In this document: positions 1 to 12,473 of the stretch, piece by piece
Position numbering within the stretch: the stretch's first letter is position 1
Layout of the letters: every line of letters starts with the position of its first letter
Assembly: GCA_011800805.1 (NCBI GenBank)
Contig: MPNW01000007.1
Span: 60,001 to 124,000, forward strand
Source: Hirudo medicinalis
Taxonomy: Eukaryota; Annelida; Clitellata; Hirudinida; Hirudinidae
DNA: 64,000 nucleotides
Direction: 5' to 3'
Translations under genes and position numbers: made by a program
Notes under the pieces: generated by a model
The model's input: only the letters and a program-made list of their open reading frames with translations
Told to the model about the DNA's origin: nothing
Database searches by the model: none

Positions 1-744
1 GGTCCAACGTGTAATAAGTGCTATTTTAAAAGTGGTTTGTTGTATTGTTTTTTTTTCAAGTCTTGTTGAATTGTCATGCATCCTCTTTGGATTTGTTTTT
101 AGATATTTATCCTCGTCAAAGTTTTATGGTGAACAAATACTATTACATGTAACTAAGGCAATCTTTAAATGGAAATCATATTTACAAATATCTCACAACT
201 TTTATACTTGAATCGCTTCCATATCAAACCACCGGCGTATTGATACATTCAGGTGCTAGAACTCATTTTCAAATAGTCCATAATCAGTGTTATTGCACGA
301 TTCTCAGAACATTCCATTGCCTTAGATAATCATTTGCTTGAGTAATAATTTTAATTTCCAAGAATTATGTAAACAATTTTAATTTGTTCTAAAAATGAAA
401 ACTAGAGGTAGGGCAGATTCATAAGATAATTATGTTTATAAAACATAAGTCATAAATACCAAAATAATGGAGACATTCGAAATATCACAGAAATATAAAC
501 AAAAGAGATTGATCTGACTAGGAAAACAAATGAAAGATAATTTTAGAATGGATTGAGTGAGCATAGTTAACAAAGGACTAATGAGCTGACCAAACAAACA
601 TTTTGTGAGGGGGAAACTCATTGCTTGAAGCTGTGATTCAAATGCAAATTGGTTTGACACATTCAAAATAATTTCAGGCCTCTGACCAAAAGACCAGGGA
701 ATAAGTTTACGTGATGAACTTATTGATCAAATTAACTCTGAAGG
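1..744. other. Region 3' of SARM1, no gene recognised
   Basis: AT-rich sequence downstream of the SARM1 stop codon. The short frames here show no family similarity and no convincing splice sites. It probably holds SARM1 3' UTR and intergenic DNA. Confidence 0.5.
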
Positions 745-3700
745 TTAATCTATGGATGATTCGGTTGCACTGCATCCGCCGTCGTCTTGAAATTCTTTCA
801 TCTCAACATCCTTTCTTTCTGAGAGAGAATCGATAGAATCAGTCATCAAAAGTGGAGAGGTTGCCATGTCAAAGTTGGGGTGAAAATTGACACCCTCCGG
901 AGTCGGGGAGCAGGCGCTTCCGGCTTTGGAAAGAGGGTTTCGTGGGTAATTTGAACTTCTCTTTGAAGTCACATTTCCTGTTATGAATTGTTCCAGCTTG
1001 TCCACACAAGCATCCTGGTAGTCATGTATCCATCTGCACCAATAGATCTATTACAAAGGGATGATTTGAAGAGGATGAAAATTTCATGAACCTGATTCCA
1101 TTGAAATGAGAGATGTGCTTCATGTCATCAGGAAGAGAGTCATTCGGAGGAAATTGGAAGTCATCAATGACTGGAATGATGTTGCAATTTCCATTCAGGG
1201 CTGACACAACCTCCTGGAAATAATCACTAGAAAATAGATTAGAAATATAAATTTGGTCTTATTGATGGAATATGAGGAGAGATCAGCTCTTGATTGAATT
1301 GTTGTGTTGCGGTGAGCTCTACCATTTTACCTTGTGAATCCAATCCTTGCATTCTGTGTCGCCAATGCATCTGTCGAGGGCATTTGGAGTCAAAACCAGG
1401 ATAAAGTTCTTTGAGGATTGAATGCTTGCCACCAGTCCTTCATCGAATTTTCCAGCTGCTAATTTCTCGATATCCAAGAATACAGAAAACCCTCTCAGCT
1501 GCAGATGAACCTTCAGAAGACTTTGATGACAATATTTAAAATAAGAATATTTATAGTAATAATAGATTACAATATCACTTATTTGGGGCCATATTTTGAC
1601 TACAGCTAATGCTAACATCGTCTTCAATTACATCCAAACTGCAACATTCACCTTGCAAGTTGTGAGCCATTTGATCTTCGGTAGCTTATAAACACATCAA
1701 GGTTTTTGTCAAATGACTTGTAATCTGACACGTAGGGACTTACAGCTGTTGACACCTCTAAAAGATATTCAAGAAATATAAGTTTAAAATACTACTTATT
1801 AATATAAATACCTATTAAAACTGGACTAAGAAGTAAACAGTAGAATAGGAGGAACAGGATAAATGCCAACTTTAGCAGCCTCCAAGATTTTCATTCTATG
1901 AATGCCATTAGCAATACCACAGTCCAATGCCAGATGTTCATCATTTATTGTTTTGATGATGGACATGTCCACACCAGTTTTTGACATTTGATAGGAGTAC
2001 TGTCTGAATTCTTGTCCAATGCCCTTGAGGAAATCATCAAGGCCTGGAGAAACTGCATCGCAAGACTCATAAGTGGCAATCTGCTTTAGTTTGTTCAACT
2101 CTCGAAAAAATCTAAAACATAATTTTAGTAAAATTGCTTAGTTATTTAATAAATTCTTAATAAAAAAAACCCATTTATTTAATGAACTTTCTAGAAACCA
2201 TTTAAAAAATTTTAAAGAATCAATAAAATCTGCTCAGAAAATTATTCAAGAAAAATTTGTTTTATCCAAACTGTAGCAAGAACAGGAAGAGATTAGTCAC
2301 AGACCTCCTTCTATCGATCGCTCTTTCCATTTTGAAGTCTTGCCTTAACTCATCATCAGTTATCTGCAAAAGCAGATCAGCATCCACCTTGTCTTCTCTG
2401 AATCCTTGCACAATTTCATCTCCAATTTCATTCTAACATGAAACAGTTCCTTTACAGTCTTAAAGTCAAACTTTAAAAACTAGTTAAATAGCTAATTGCT
2501 AGCCATATCTGCAACTTGTAGCACCTTGCTAATGAAAGTGAAAATGTCACATGTGTGAAAATATCACCTGGATCATCCAGTGGCAAATATCATCTGTGGT
2601 CCAAAGCATGACCTGTGGATACAAGCTATTAGGAGGAATCTCTCCTAATATTTCAAGTGCCTTGCTGGAAAACTTGGATGCCAGTCGGAAGGAACTTCTT
2701 GAAAGTTGCTTGAGAGGTTCGACGACGTTGAGTTCCTTGAAAATCTGAATTTATAAAAATTCCAATTATCTTTTACATTAAATTGACTTTATCACAATAA
2801 CTTTCGAGCGATTTCAATTTTATTATTTGAATCAATGTTAATTTATCACGACACATTTAATCAGTTAATTAATCATTTCTGCAAGAACAAGTCTAAAGAG
2901 CCTAGTTAACTACTGAGAGTTCGAACCTCGAGTTTGCCTTGCCTGTCCCTTATGGCTGCCTCCATTGCAAAATGAAATGCAGCAAGGCTCTGAACTTCAA
3001 CTCTTTTACTGTTCAACAAGGGTACAAGCCTTGCCAGCCAATCAATAGAATGGCCATGCATGTGGGCCCTATCACTTGTCCCAAACTCCACTGGATCCCT
3101 GTTTCTCAGGAAAGGTTCAATGAGATGAAGAGTTCCAGATTTTGTAACTGCCTGCTCCAGTGATTTGTTGGCTCCTAGGGCAGCTATTGCCAAGAAGGCA
3201 TAGTACTTTACTCCATCATCTTCAGAGAAAGCCAATGGGAAAAGCCACTCTGGAGCATTCCTGGTGATCATAAATTGCTGGCAGTCACCATCACCATAGA
3301 GAGCCAAGTTGGCCAAAGATACAGCACAGTGCCTCAACACAGAGGCATCAAAGTATCTGCAGGCATACAGCACTGAATCAAGTCCCCCACTCTGAAGGAG
3401 TTTTTTGCAAGTAGTCCCAGTGTGCTTGAAAAGACATTCCAATATTCCAAGAGCTGCCTTTGTGACATCCTTATCATCCTTAAAATAATCTGCAGCTGCA
3501 ACAATGGTGTCGAGACCATTTAGACAATTTGCAACATATTCTCTATTTGGCACAGTCATAGACTGTGAAAGGACATTGGCAGAGCCAAGTAAGAGGTCTC
3601 TGTCTGGATGTTTGTCTTTCGAATGTTGAATTTCTGAAAGTTGATTGAGGATAACGTCGATGCCTCCATCTGTACGAAGAACGTCGCATAACTTGTAGGC

Positions 3701-4135
3701 CAGATCTCTGCCTACTGATGGCAGAGACCACGCTCTCTCGATGGATGAAAGTATTGCAGTGAGCAATTTGATCTTGTCTTCTCGATTTGATGTTGCAATT
3801 GTCAAGAGTCGAATGTATGTCTTCAGTGCTGATTCTGCTTTGTCCAAGTCACTTTTCAGAGTATCGGATGCTGGTTGGTTTTTGTTTTGAAGGGGTGTAC
3901 TTATTGGATTATGATGCTTTTTATGGCTACGAATGGGCAGAATCTTTTCGGTGGTGAAAATAATGGGATTTGATTGCAAGTCTGATTGTTCTTCTGAATC
4001 TTTCTCTGCAAAGGAAGGCAAAATGTCAGCTTTGGACAAAGACACCTGCGGACTTTCGAGAGAGGTACATCTGGAAACCCTGGACTGGATGAAGTACTTG
4101 GGGGTATCCTGCACGAGTGGTGATGTTGGCTCCAT
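745..4135 (-). CDS. SARM1: SARM1, ARM-SAM-SAM-TIR NAD+ hydrolase
   Basis: Ortholog of SARM1, the metazoan NAD+-cleaving enzyme that drives programmed axon degeneration. Eight coding exons close in frame: 2927..4135, 2568..2744, 2305..2432, 1871..2111, 1652..1755, 1331..1520, 1092..1213, 745..1033, giving 819 aa (human about 724). The first exon carries the ARM repeats (from about residue 95), followed by SAM1 (about 443-505), SAM2 (505-585) and TIR (about 605-745). In the TIR domain DVFISYRR, the [10 protein letters not shown] segment and CKDWIHK are visible, and the next exon opens with Glu684, at the position of human catalytic Glu642, so the enzyme should be active. Introns are short; that at 1034..1091 is 58 bp. 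The ATG at 4135 is the first clear Met of the ARM exon. Upstream exons may exist: a spliceable segment near 4356..4441 and an ORF at 4681..4905. A Ser/Asp/Glu-rich tail of about 75 aa follows the TIR domain. Confidence 0.95.
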
Positions 4136-5624
4136 GGTTATTGTGAGTCTTCTTACCCTGAAACAAGAATCACTATAATAAAGGAAACGCTTTTGTTTTT
4201 CATAAAAACACAATGCCACTCTTTTTACAATAATTATATTATTTATATGATAATCTTAAAATAATCAATTAATATATAGTAATTATTATTATTATTATTA
4301 TTAGTCAACTTTAATGATAAATTGTGTAATAGCTTCAGAGAAATAATGTGATACCTGAGTAAGCTGCTATGGTTACGCAAAGTTGTTAGGGCAATTAACA
4401 AATTTTGTTCAAGCTTCCAAACAATTAACACCAACTTCCTGATATTACCTATCTGTCTTGCTTAATTAAGAATAATTTTCACGTCAACTAGACAGTATGG
4501 GCTTACTAAAAATGCTTTGATCATCACTTTCAGTGAGTCACCAACAAATTCAGTCATTACTACTAATCAATGTAGTTCTACGTAATAACCGCTAGATAAA
4601 GCATCACTGAAACCAAAGGCATAAAAACAACAAATTTACAACAGGTGCAGCAACATGGTACGAATCAAGAAAACATTTACTAGCCCTTTATAAGGTTTCT
4701 CGTGTGCTTTCGAAAGATCCCAGTAAGTACCAGCTTGCTCAGAAACCATTTCTTTGTCCCTGTCTTTGGTGTCTGCTGTAATCACCGACGTCGAAGTGGA
4801 ATAATTGATCGGATGACCCTCGTGACAGCCAGTAAAATCATTTCCGGCTGATTGAGACCTTTCCGTTACCCTATTTTCTGCACGGTTATCTAAATCATCT
4901 GCCATGACTGCTCAGCGGAATCCACTGAAGTAAACTGAGACAGAAACCTATATCGCTCGATTTGCGGCACAACAAACATTCTCCAGCCCTCCACCTAGCG
5001 ACCTCATTGCGTGGGTGTGGTTAAGGTCACATTCTTCCTTTCTTCGAAACATTTATTTTCAAATGTGCAGAGAAAGATCTTAAGAATCTGTTTATGACAT
5101 TCTCCATCTGCATTATGAAAGCCATTAAATCGCAGGTGAGGCGTTCGTAAATAAAGTTGAATAAATTACGCGAACGAAGCGACAACTCGTGGATGGTTCG
5201 TAATTCTTTTGAGGTTTCGTAACTGTCAAATAACCTTAACCATTGGGATGCTAATGAGTTCTTTCTGATATTAAGTCATTATGCCCCATGACTCTTTGAT
5301 ATGTAAACATCATTATTCAAGCTTTTAAGTTCATTACTTCATGAATATGTTAAGTTGAGCTAAGCACAGCTCGACACAGGTAAGACTCAGTGATAAGTCA
5401 AGAGAGCCAAACATTAAATGCTTATGCAGAATGCTCTCTTAGCAATGCCCCAGTAATCACGTTTTCTGGTCGGATGTTAAACGATTTTAATTGATATTAT
5501 TATCTTCATATCCTACTTCTGATTGTTTCGAGTTCGCCGCTATGACAAAGTTTTGCGATTGCTTGTAATATTGAGTGTGTATTTAGTTTGTAGTGTGCTA
5601 TTGTTAGTGTTGTTATATTTCAGA
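4136..5624. other. Divergent intergenic region between SARM1 and the LRR gene
   Basis: Holds the 5' regions of two divergent genes. On the minus strand, 4681..4905 is an ATG-initiated 75-codon ORF ending at a good GTAAAT donor, and about 4356..4441 is an exon-like segment with AG and GT borders. Both could be 5' SARM1 exons, but the 4681..4905 donor phase does not match the SARM1 frame. A short (ATT)n run lies at 4284-4303. On the plus strand an acceptor-like tract ends just before the LRR ATG at 5625. Confidence 0.35.
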
Positions 5625-7996
5625 ATGAGGACAACATCGGATACATTGTTAAGTTGGATTATCATCTTCATGATCCACTTCCTCTTGGAAACTAATGCCA
5701 TGTCCTGTCTTAAAACCTCCGAATGTCCATGCGAAATTGGAAACCTTGGTGGCATACTAGTCAACTGCAACGGAAGATCGCTAACCAATATTCCTTCGTT
5801 CGAACTGAATGATCTCTCAGCTAAAATTTACGAAATATCTCTTAAGGATAACAACATAAAAGAAATGCCCGCCAATTCTTTCAATGGAACGATTTTGAAA
5901 AGACTCGATATCAGTAACAATCCTTTAGCCTCGATTTCTGCTCAAGCCTTCGCTGGTGCTGAGGAAAGTCTCACTGAACTTTCAATTGGAAGCGACCGAA
6001 GTCATAGTTTGAGCATAACGTCAATACCTCTACAAACCATGGTCAGTTTGGAACGTTTATCTATTTCCAATTTCAATGACATAGATATCAAAGAAACTAC
6101 ATTAATGAATCTCAAAAACTTAAAAGACTATCGTTGACCGAAGGTTATTTGGAGAACATTTCTCCCTCAGCTTTCAAAGTTCAGTCGGATACTTTAGAAA
6201 AATTAGATTTGTCTGAAAATAAATTCAAAGCAATGCCCGTAGATGCTTTGTCAAAGTTGGCAAATCTCAAATCTCTGACATTGAGTTCAAACTACATAAA
6301 AGCTTTTGAAGAAGGCGCTTTCGACTCCTTCAAGAAGTTAACAATTCTCAACATCGACCGCTTAAATAGGCCTGTAATCGAGAGAAAGGCTTTCCGAGGT
6401 CTAATTGGAAGCTTAGAAATTCTGAATATGGCGACTTCCAGCTTCTCAGACCCTGTCCTCGATGAGATCAAGGATTTGACCAGTCTGACACAGTTGTATG
6501 CCAGTTACAACGAATTCACAAGGTTAGACAAATTTCTTGATGGTTCCCTCAGTCGTCTGAAGCTACTGGATCTCCAGGACAACTCGATATCAAAAATAGA
6601 TCGCTTGGAATCAGGAACACTAGAAACCCTAGTCCTCGAAAACAATCCCATCGTCGAAGTTTCTGCAGATGCTTTTCATGGTCTGCCTTCTCTAAAGTCC
6701 CTTAACTTGAACAACGCCAAAGGCATGAAACTGAACGAGAACACATTTAAGTCGCAGTCTCTGACTTTGAAAGAACTCCGAATGAATCAAGTAAACCTTT
6801 CCAATTCCTATTGGAAATCGCTTTCAACCTTGAATTCTCTCGAAATCTTAGGAGCTTCCAGCTGTGAATTTTCTGAAATTCCAGATTTCATGTTTTATTC
6901 TTTGGCTCGGTTGAAGACGCTAATTCTCGACGAAAACGGCATCAGCTCTCTCAGCCAGCGTTCATTCCACGGACTTGGATCTTCCTTGCAGCACCTGTCT
7001 CTAACTGGAAACAAATTGGCGACATTGGAAGAATGCGTGTTTTACGATTTCAAGGCCATCAATGTTGCAGAACTAAAGTTGGACAGGAATCCTTTGACGT
7101 GCGACTGTAAAATGAAGTGGCTTTACGATCGAATCAAGGTTTTGAGGATACGACCTGACACAGGTCACTTGGTTCTCTTGTTGCAGTGGAGATGCGAAAA
7201 TTTGAATTTGAAATTCAATTCGTTGACCGATGAACATTTTAAAGAATGCTCCCCCAACGAGCCACCAAAATGTGAAGAGTTTCTAGAATTTTCCACCACA
7301 GAAAAACCAAACGCCAATCTACCTGAACTGCATGTCACCGACATCAGATCAAACAGCTTCATCGTGCAGTGGAATGGATCCACCGATGAACATTCCCGCC
7401 ACATTTTGTCTTACGAGAAAGTCGATGGGGAGCGGCATGACACCGAGGTGGCCTCGGGAGCTTTCCAGTATCAGGTCGAGGATCTCGAGCCTTCCTCGAC
7501 ATACAAAATCTACCTGACAATCATCTCATCCGGGTCGATTAACAAGACAATCAGCACCACGGCATCTACAATTTCATGGATAGACGACCACAGAGATCAG
7601 GTGATCATAGGCACATCACTCGGAATCATTTTATTCTTCCTGGCTCTCCTCGTCTTCGCCCTCCTATTCTGCATTTACACACGCAAGCCGAACGTTCCGG
7701 TCGTCGAAATAACCGAGCACTCTAAAAGATATGTGAAGAGCGGCGACTATACCATGGTGAGCATCAGACAATCGGCGACGAAACCCATTGTCGCCCGCTC
7801 TGACGAAATCATCAAGTCCACTCTCGACAACATGACAGAGGAGGAGAAATACAGACTCGTGAATTTGTTGACCAACAGCAGAAGCAGCCTCGATGCCCTC
7901 GACGATGATCATCAGAGGAAACTCCAGACGAGGCACATTTATGAGGAGATTCCGAACGATGTCTACGATGAAATAGACGAAGGGAAGCCATTCTAG
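5625..7996 (+). CDS. LRR-FN3 single-pass membrane protein, one-base frameshift
   Basis: Type I membrane protein of the neuronal LRR/FN3 kind; I cannot assign an ortholog. The ATG at 5625 opens a hydrophobic signal peptide, followed by a Cys cluster (LRRNT-like), many 24-residue LRRs with LxxLxL spacing, an LRRCT beginning NPLTCDCKMKWLYDR, an FN3 domain (LHVTDIRSNSFIVQW) and one membrane helix at about 7600-7678. A tail of about 105 residues, rich in Tyr/Asp/Glu, ends YDEIDEGKPF. The coding region has no introns, but frame 0 (5625..6137) stops at TGA 6135-6137. The LRR continues in another frame, and the register is restored only if the A run at about 6122-6126 is one A longer. That suggests an assembly error or a real mutation, because about 620 clean codons follow. 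A TTTCAG just before the ATG suggests a 5' UTR intron. Confidence 0.8.
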
Positions 7997-8660
7997 GACG
8001 CCACTTTTGTGTAATTTATTTATTTATTTCCATTGGATGTGTCTTTCAACTGTGATATAGAATTTTTCACTTAAGTTTATCCGTGTGTGAATGTGTAAAT
8101 GATGTTTGTTTTGAAATACAAATATATGTTGTGTACAAATCACAAACAGTGAAAACCTCAGAGTTATTTCAATGGTTAAATGTTTTCCAAGACACAATGT
8201 TGAACAAACAGCATTTTCACAGTAGTTGAACATCAAAAATATCCTTAAGTAATTTAAGATTTTTGTGAAATGATTTTAAAATTATTTAGTGAAAACAATT
8301 CAAAACACTCAGTTGAAAAGCATTCACAAGTCACTTTGTAACTCAACATCGATGATATTACCATGTGAAGTGGGAGATTCATTTTTCAAAAATCAAGTTT
8401 CATGCAAATCAACCTCAATTTGCTTGTCGAATATGATGAAGATTTATCCATTAAAATCATGTTAACGTTTGTTATTGGATATAAGCCATAGTAGAAAAAA
8501 AATTAGTCATAGAAACATCTCTACTATTAAGAGTATATAGGCATCAATTGATAGCAAAAAGATATCAAAATAGCAGGCTTGAAGTAAAAATTATGAAGGC
8601 ACAAATAATAACATCAATAATAGACAAACATTCTCAAATGTACTTCTGTACATCAACATT
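7997..8660. other. Convergent 3' region, no gene seen
   Basis: AT-rich spacer between the LRR gene (+) and the orphan membrane-protein gene (-). It should contain both 3' UTRs. No conserved coding signal is seen. Confidence 0.5.
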
Positions 8661-9299
8661 CTAAATCTTCTCCCTCCTGTCCAGTTTTTTGTCTTTCTCA
8701 TCGGAAGTGTCGATCAAAGTATTTAGCAGCTTTTCCTGGTCGTTCATGACCTTGATATCCACCTGAGTCTTCTGCTTCCTCATCTGAATCTTCCTTTGAA
8801 GCTTCCACTTTGTGATGCAACTTACAGCAAAACATATCATCACTATGACCAGAGTTGCACCTGCAGCCAATGAAGTCATGAAAATGCTTCTTAAGAATTT
8901 CTCTCTCTTCTGTTTGGCTTCGAGTCTCTCACTTTCGCTAATTACGTCAGGATCCACTGTTGGCATTATGGGCCAGTTGTGAGGGTCGTCACTTCTGTCA
9001 ACTGTACATGCGTACTCGAACATTTCGAAAGGTTTTTGAAGTTCCTCCTTAATTTTTGGACAGAAATACATAAATGACGTGACACAGCTACTTGCGAAAC
9101 TATACTTGAAGCATATTTCGATATATTCTTTCTCGTCTACTTCGGCTAGGAAAGCCGTTCCTTTGTCAAGATACATTTGGAAACCCTTAAGGCAATTACG
9201 AATGTTGTCTCGAGAACAGCCATCACTTTTACAGGTAATTAAATGAAGTAATGTTGCTAAAGATGCAATTGCAAGCGCCAGACTCCTCAGCGGTAACAT
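8661..9299 (-). CDS. Orphan Cys-rich single-pass membrane protein, 212 aa
   Basis: Uninterrupted ORF from ATG 9299 to a stop at 8661, no introns. The first 23 residues (MLPLRSLALAIASLATLLHL and on) form a signal peptide. The ectodomain of about 110 residues has seven or so cysteines (CKSDGC, NCL, EICF, SSC, YFC, YAC), a pattern expected of a small disulfide-bonded helical domain. One hydrophobic helix (SLAAGATLVIVMICFAVSCI) follows, then a short basic, then Lys/Asp/Glu-rich cytoplasmic tail ending KKLDRREKI. I recognise no family. The frame continues about 24 codons upstream without an ATG, so the start is reasonably secure. It lies between the LRR gene and the SPICE1-like gene with no evident functional link. 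A receptor-like or lineage-specific surface protein is an inference only. Confidence 0.6.
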   Translation of the reverse strand: MLPLRSLALAIASLATLLHLITCKSDGCSRDNIRNCLKGFQMYLDKGTAFLAEVDEKEYIEICFKYSFASSCVTSFMYFCPKIKEELQKPFEMFEYACTVDRSDDPHNWPIMPTVDPDVISESERLEAKQKREKFLRSIFMTSLAAGATLVIVMICFAVSCITKWKLQRKIQMRKQKTQVDIKVMNDQEKLLNTLIDTSDEKDKKLDRREKI

Positions 9300-9729
9300 T
9301 TCCGCCTTTAAGGGATCAGGTGCAACCGAAGAAAACAATAACAAAGCAACGATAAATAAAAGTGAATTCAATATTCGATTCTACAGTTCTCATTACAATT
9401 TAAATATTTATTTAACCTAAACTTTGTAAAATCACTTGAAATAAGAAACAAAATTATAAATATTCTTGGAGTCAAAAATTTGTTTACGGAAAGTAATCGA
9501 CCAAGACAACTGTCCAGACTACCTAGTAAACAGCAACTTTAACTGCCACTTCCCAATAAAATTGAAAAAGGACTCATTCTAAAATCTCTACGATTACACT
9601 TACAACAAAATCAGATGATCATAAAATTAAAATCAAGCGAAACATTCATCAAGCAAATTAAAAAAAATTAAAAATTAAAAAAAAAAACAGTAGAAATCTC
9701 GTCATTCAAACAAAAACAAATATTATGTT
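9300..9729. other. Spacer between two minus-strand genes
   Basis: AT-rich DNA with A-rich runs near 9660-9690. It holds the 3' end of the SPICE1-like transcript and the promoter region of the orphan membrane gene. No other feature is seen. Confidence 0.4.
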
Positions 9730-12473
9730 TCATAACATTGAGCCTTGAGCAGTTTTCTCCATCAACAGAATCCTGTTTAACTCTTTCAACTTCTCATCCT
9801 TTCTGCGATTCAATTCTGCAAGTTGCTGCTGTTTTAGTTTCTCTTTGGAATTATCACATTCTGATTGACTGAATTTCAGATGATCTGCAGAATTAAAAAA
9901 ATACTTCAGAAATGCTTAATAATATGTAATAGAAATTTTAATAAAGAGTAATAACTTAAAATAAAAACAATAAAACTTATTAACTGGGAAACAGAGGGCT
10001 GTTGATTTGTTTTGGTGCAATAAGTGGAATGGCCAACTTCTGAAAAGTATTTTTGGCATTTTGCTCATTCGCTACACTATTAATGGGTGGATCGTGAGTT
10101 GATGAAAGATTGTCACCACCAACATTATCATCATCATCATCACGTTTTGGTTGACCATACAAATCTCTTCTCCACATGGAACCATTCACCTTCGAGGGAT
10201 AAAAAAATGAAAATTTAAATTTGAAGCAACAATTAAAAATGAGTTAAATCAGTATTTAAATGTGTTTAATTTGCAAATTTTCGTTGAGTATTAAATAATT
10301 AGAACATCATCACTTGTAATGCCTTTGAAACAGAGCAGATGTTCTCATTTCCATTCACCAGGTGAATTTCTGTCCCCTTTCTCAGGCTGGAAATTTCATC
10401 CCTCAATGATGCAATCTCCTGGATTGGGGAATTGAAATAAATATATTGTAGTTACCACAAATAATTACTTAATAATTATAAGCCTACAAACGATTACTGG
10501 TAACTTAGGCATTGTTTACAATTTTATAATCATTTAATCATTATCTCAAAATTATGAAAAATGTTTAACATTACATGAGATAAAGTATGTGCATTACCTT
10601 CTCCATTTGTTGACATGAACTAGACAACATATTCAAATTCGTTTCTGCTTCTCTCCTCCTCTCTGTTTCTACATTCAGTCTATCAGAGATCTACAAATAA
10701 AGCATGTTACCACAAGAGCATGCAGCATTGGAACAAGTGTCGCTTCCCATAAATCATCATCACTGCCACCATAATCACCATCATCTAATCGTCGTCGTCA
10801 TCATCATCATGACCATCGTGCTAATTTCACAATCACCTCCTCAAAATGATCGGACATGAGAGAAACCGCAACCAGCAGCTGCTTCAAGCAGATGGATTCA
10901 TTTCCTGCATCCATGTTCTGAAATGAAAATCTTGAATCCATTGAAAAGTTTCACGAACATTTTCAAACAAAGTAAACATCGATTCAGAACATCCACCTCA
11001 ACACATAAAATCACAAAAACAAAATTTTCAAACCTTTTTAGAAGATGAAAGGTAGGACTTTGATGAAATGGGAGAATGGTCATCGTGATCATCATCGTCG
11101 TCAACTTGCTCCCATTCTCCTTCATCGTCATGTTTGTATTCATTTAATATTCTCACAGGATAATGCATGTCGTCATCTAATAAATAAACAAATTATTATA
11201 AATAAAACAGATATTGAACAAATAAACATTAATCAACTATTTAACTTATGAAAAATTAATTTTTAATTAAAGATCTTTAGAGAGAAAAATCCTCTCAAAG
11301 TGGTCTGAGTATAAATAAATAAATGTAATTGTAAATCCTCAAAACAATCCATCCGACCTGTTGGTATTTTTGCCTTGACATTTGCACTTTTGGCAGACAA
11401 TGTTTGTCTGTTTTCCTTTCCAATGATTTCTAAAGTGATGATTTTTTTTAAACGTTAAACTAATAAAAATCGAAAACAACAACATGCTTAATATCAATTA
11501 TGGAATTTGTACATAAAAAAAAACCTTTTGATGGACAGTTTGTTTGATTCTTGTTGTGCCTTCAAAAATAGAAAGAAACATTTGCACTGATTATATTGTC
11601 ACAGATAATTATATAAAACCCAGAACATGTTTTAGCTTAATTTGTCCTAATACACATAAAGTGTTTCTATAGTGATTATTCTCAAATCTATTCTAAAATG
11701 TTTTTATTTTATTATTTAAGTGGATTTAATGAATAACACTTTAAGTTGAAAAACAATAAATAATAAATAATAAATAACAGAACAATGTTTACTTTATTTG
11801 AGAATTGTAAAAGCTATCATGACTATTCGTCGATGAACTCCTTTTTGTTATGGAATCCTGGAAATAAAGCATTTTCTAATATTTAAGTCTGAAAACTTGT
11901 AATTGAACTGTTACAAAAACTAAAACTTGACAAAAGACATTATATTTTAGCAGTTAGTTGCTGATACTCACATCACCTTCGTTTTGAATAACTTCCTTGA
12001 AAATTCCTTTAGATGCTAGTGAATTCTTTTTTATCACTGAAATCAATGGGGTCAATCTTGTTTGGTGTCTAGAAAACATTTGCTAAATGTTAAGAATAAT
12101 TTGAAACCTTGCATGATCTTTTTTTGAAGGAAGTCCTCCTTGACCAGGTCAGTATTTGCCGACTGATGCAAAATTTTCCTCCTTAACTGTATTGTATATT
12201 AAATCATTTTACTCCTTTTATTTTTACTTACAACGTTCAAAGTAAAAATAACAATTACCAAATCATCTTTTGTCGCTCTGAAAGCTGTTAAATCGTTTAC
12301 CGAGTCCTGAATACATAACAATCATGAATGTTATTAACCGAAAAACACTTGATGTGCTCAAATACACTGACATCCCAAGCAGGCTTTTTCTTCCCAGAAT
12401 TTAAAATTTTATTTTTCTGTTGGAGAACAGAAAGCGGTCGAGTCGCGGGAGACTTCTTATTTTTCGGCGGCAT
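9730..12473 (-). CDS. SPICE1: SPICE1-like spindle and centriole-associated protein
   Basis: Thirteen small exons close in frame to 415 aa: 12372..12473, 12259..12306, 12108..12186, 11972..12036, 11793..11857, 11525..11559, 11358..11429, 11034..11176, 10837..10917, 10598..10690, 10314..10418, 9985..10189, 9730..9884. The N-terminus is a short basic leader (MPPKNKKSP), then KKPAWD and SVNDLTAFRATKDDLLRR with an HQSAN..LV continuation. This matches the diagnostic N-terminal motif of SPICE1 (WD..V.DLT..RATPEDLVRR..H.S.N), a coiled-coil protein of centrioles and spindle needed for centriole duplication. The middle has an acidic EW-containing segment and a coiled coil (ISDRLNVETERRREAE and EIASLRDEISSLRKG). 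The C-terminus has QLAELNRRKDEKLKELNR, resembling the conserved RIAELNRQ helix. It is about half the length of vertebrate SPICE1 (about 855 aa). Assignment rests on the two end motifs. Confidence 0.72.

Noticed and set aside
4681..4905. 75-codon ORF (MADDLDNRAEN) as SARM1 exon 1
   Set aside because: Its donor phase does not match the ARM exon acceptor. It may be a 5' UTR exon, a uORF or an unresolved isoform.
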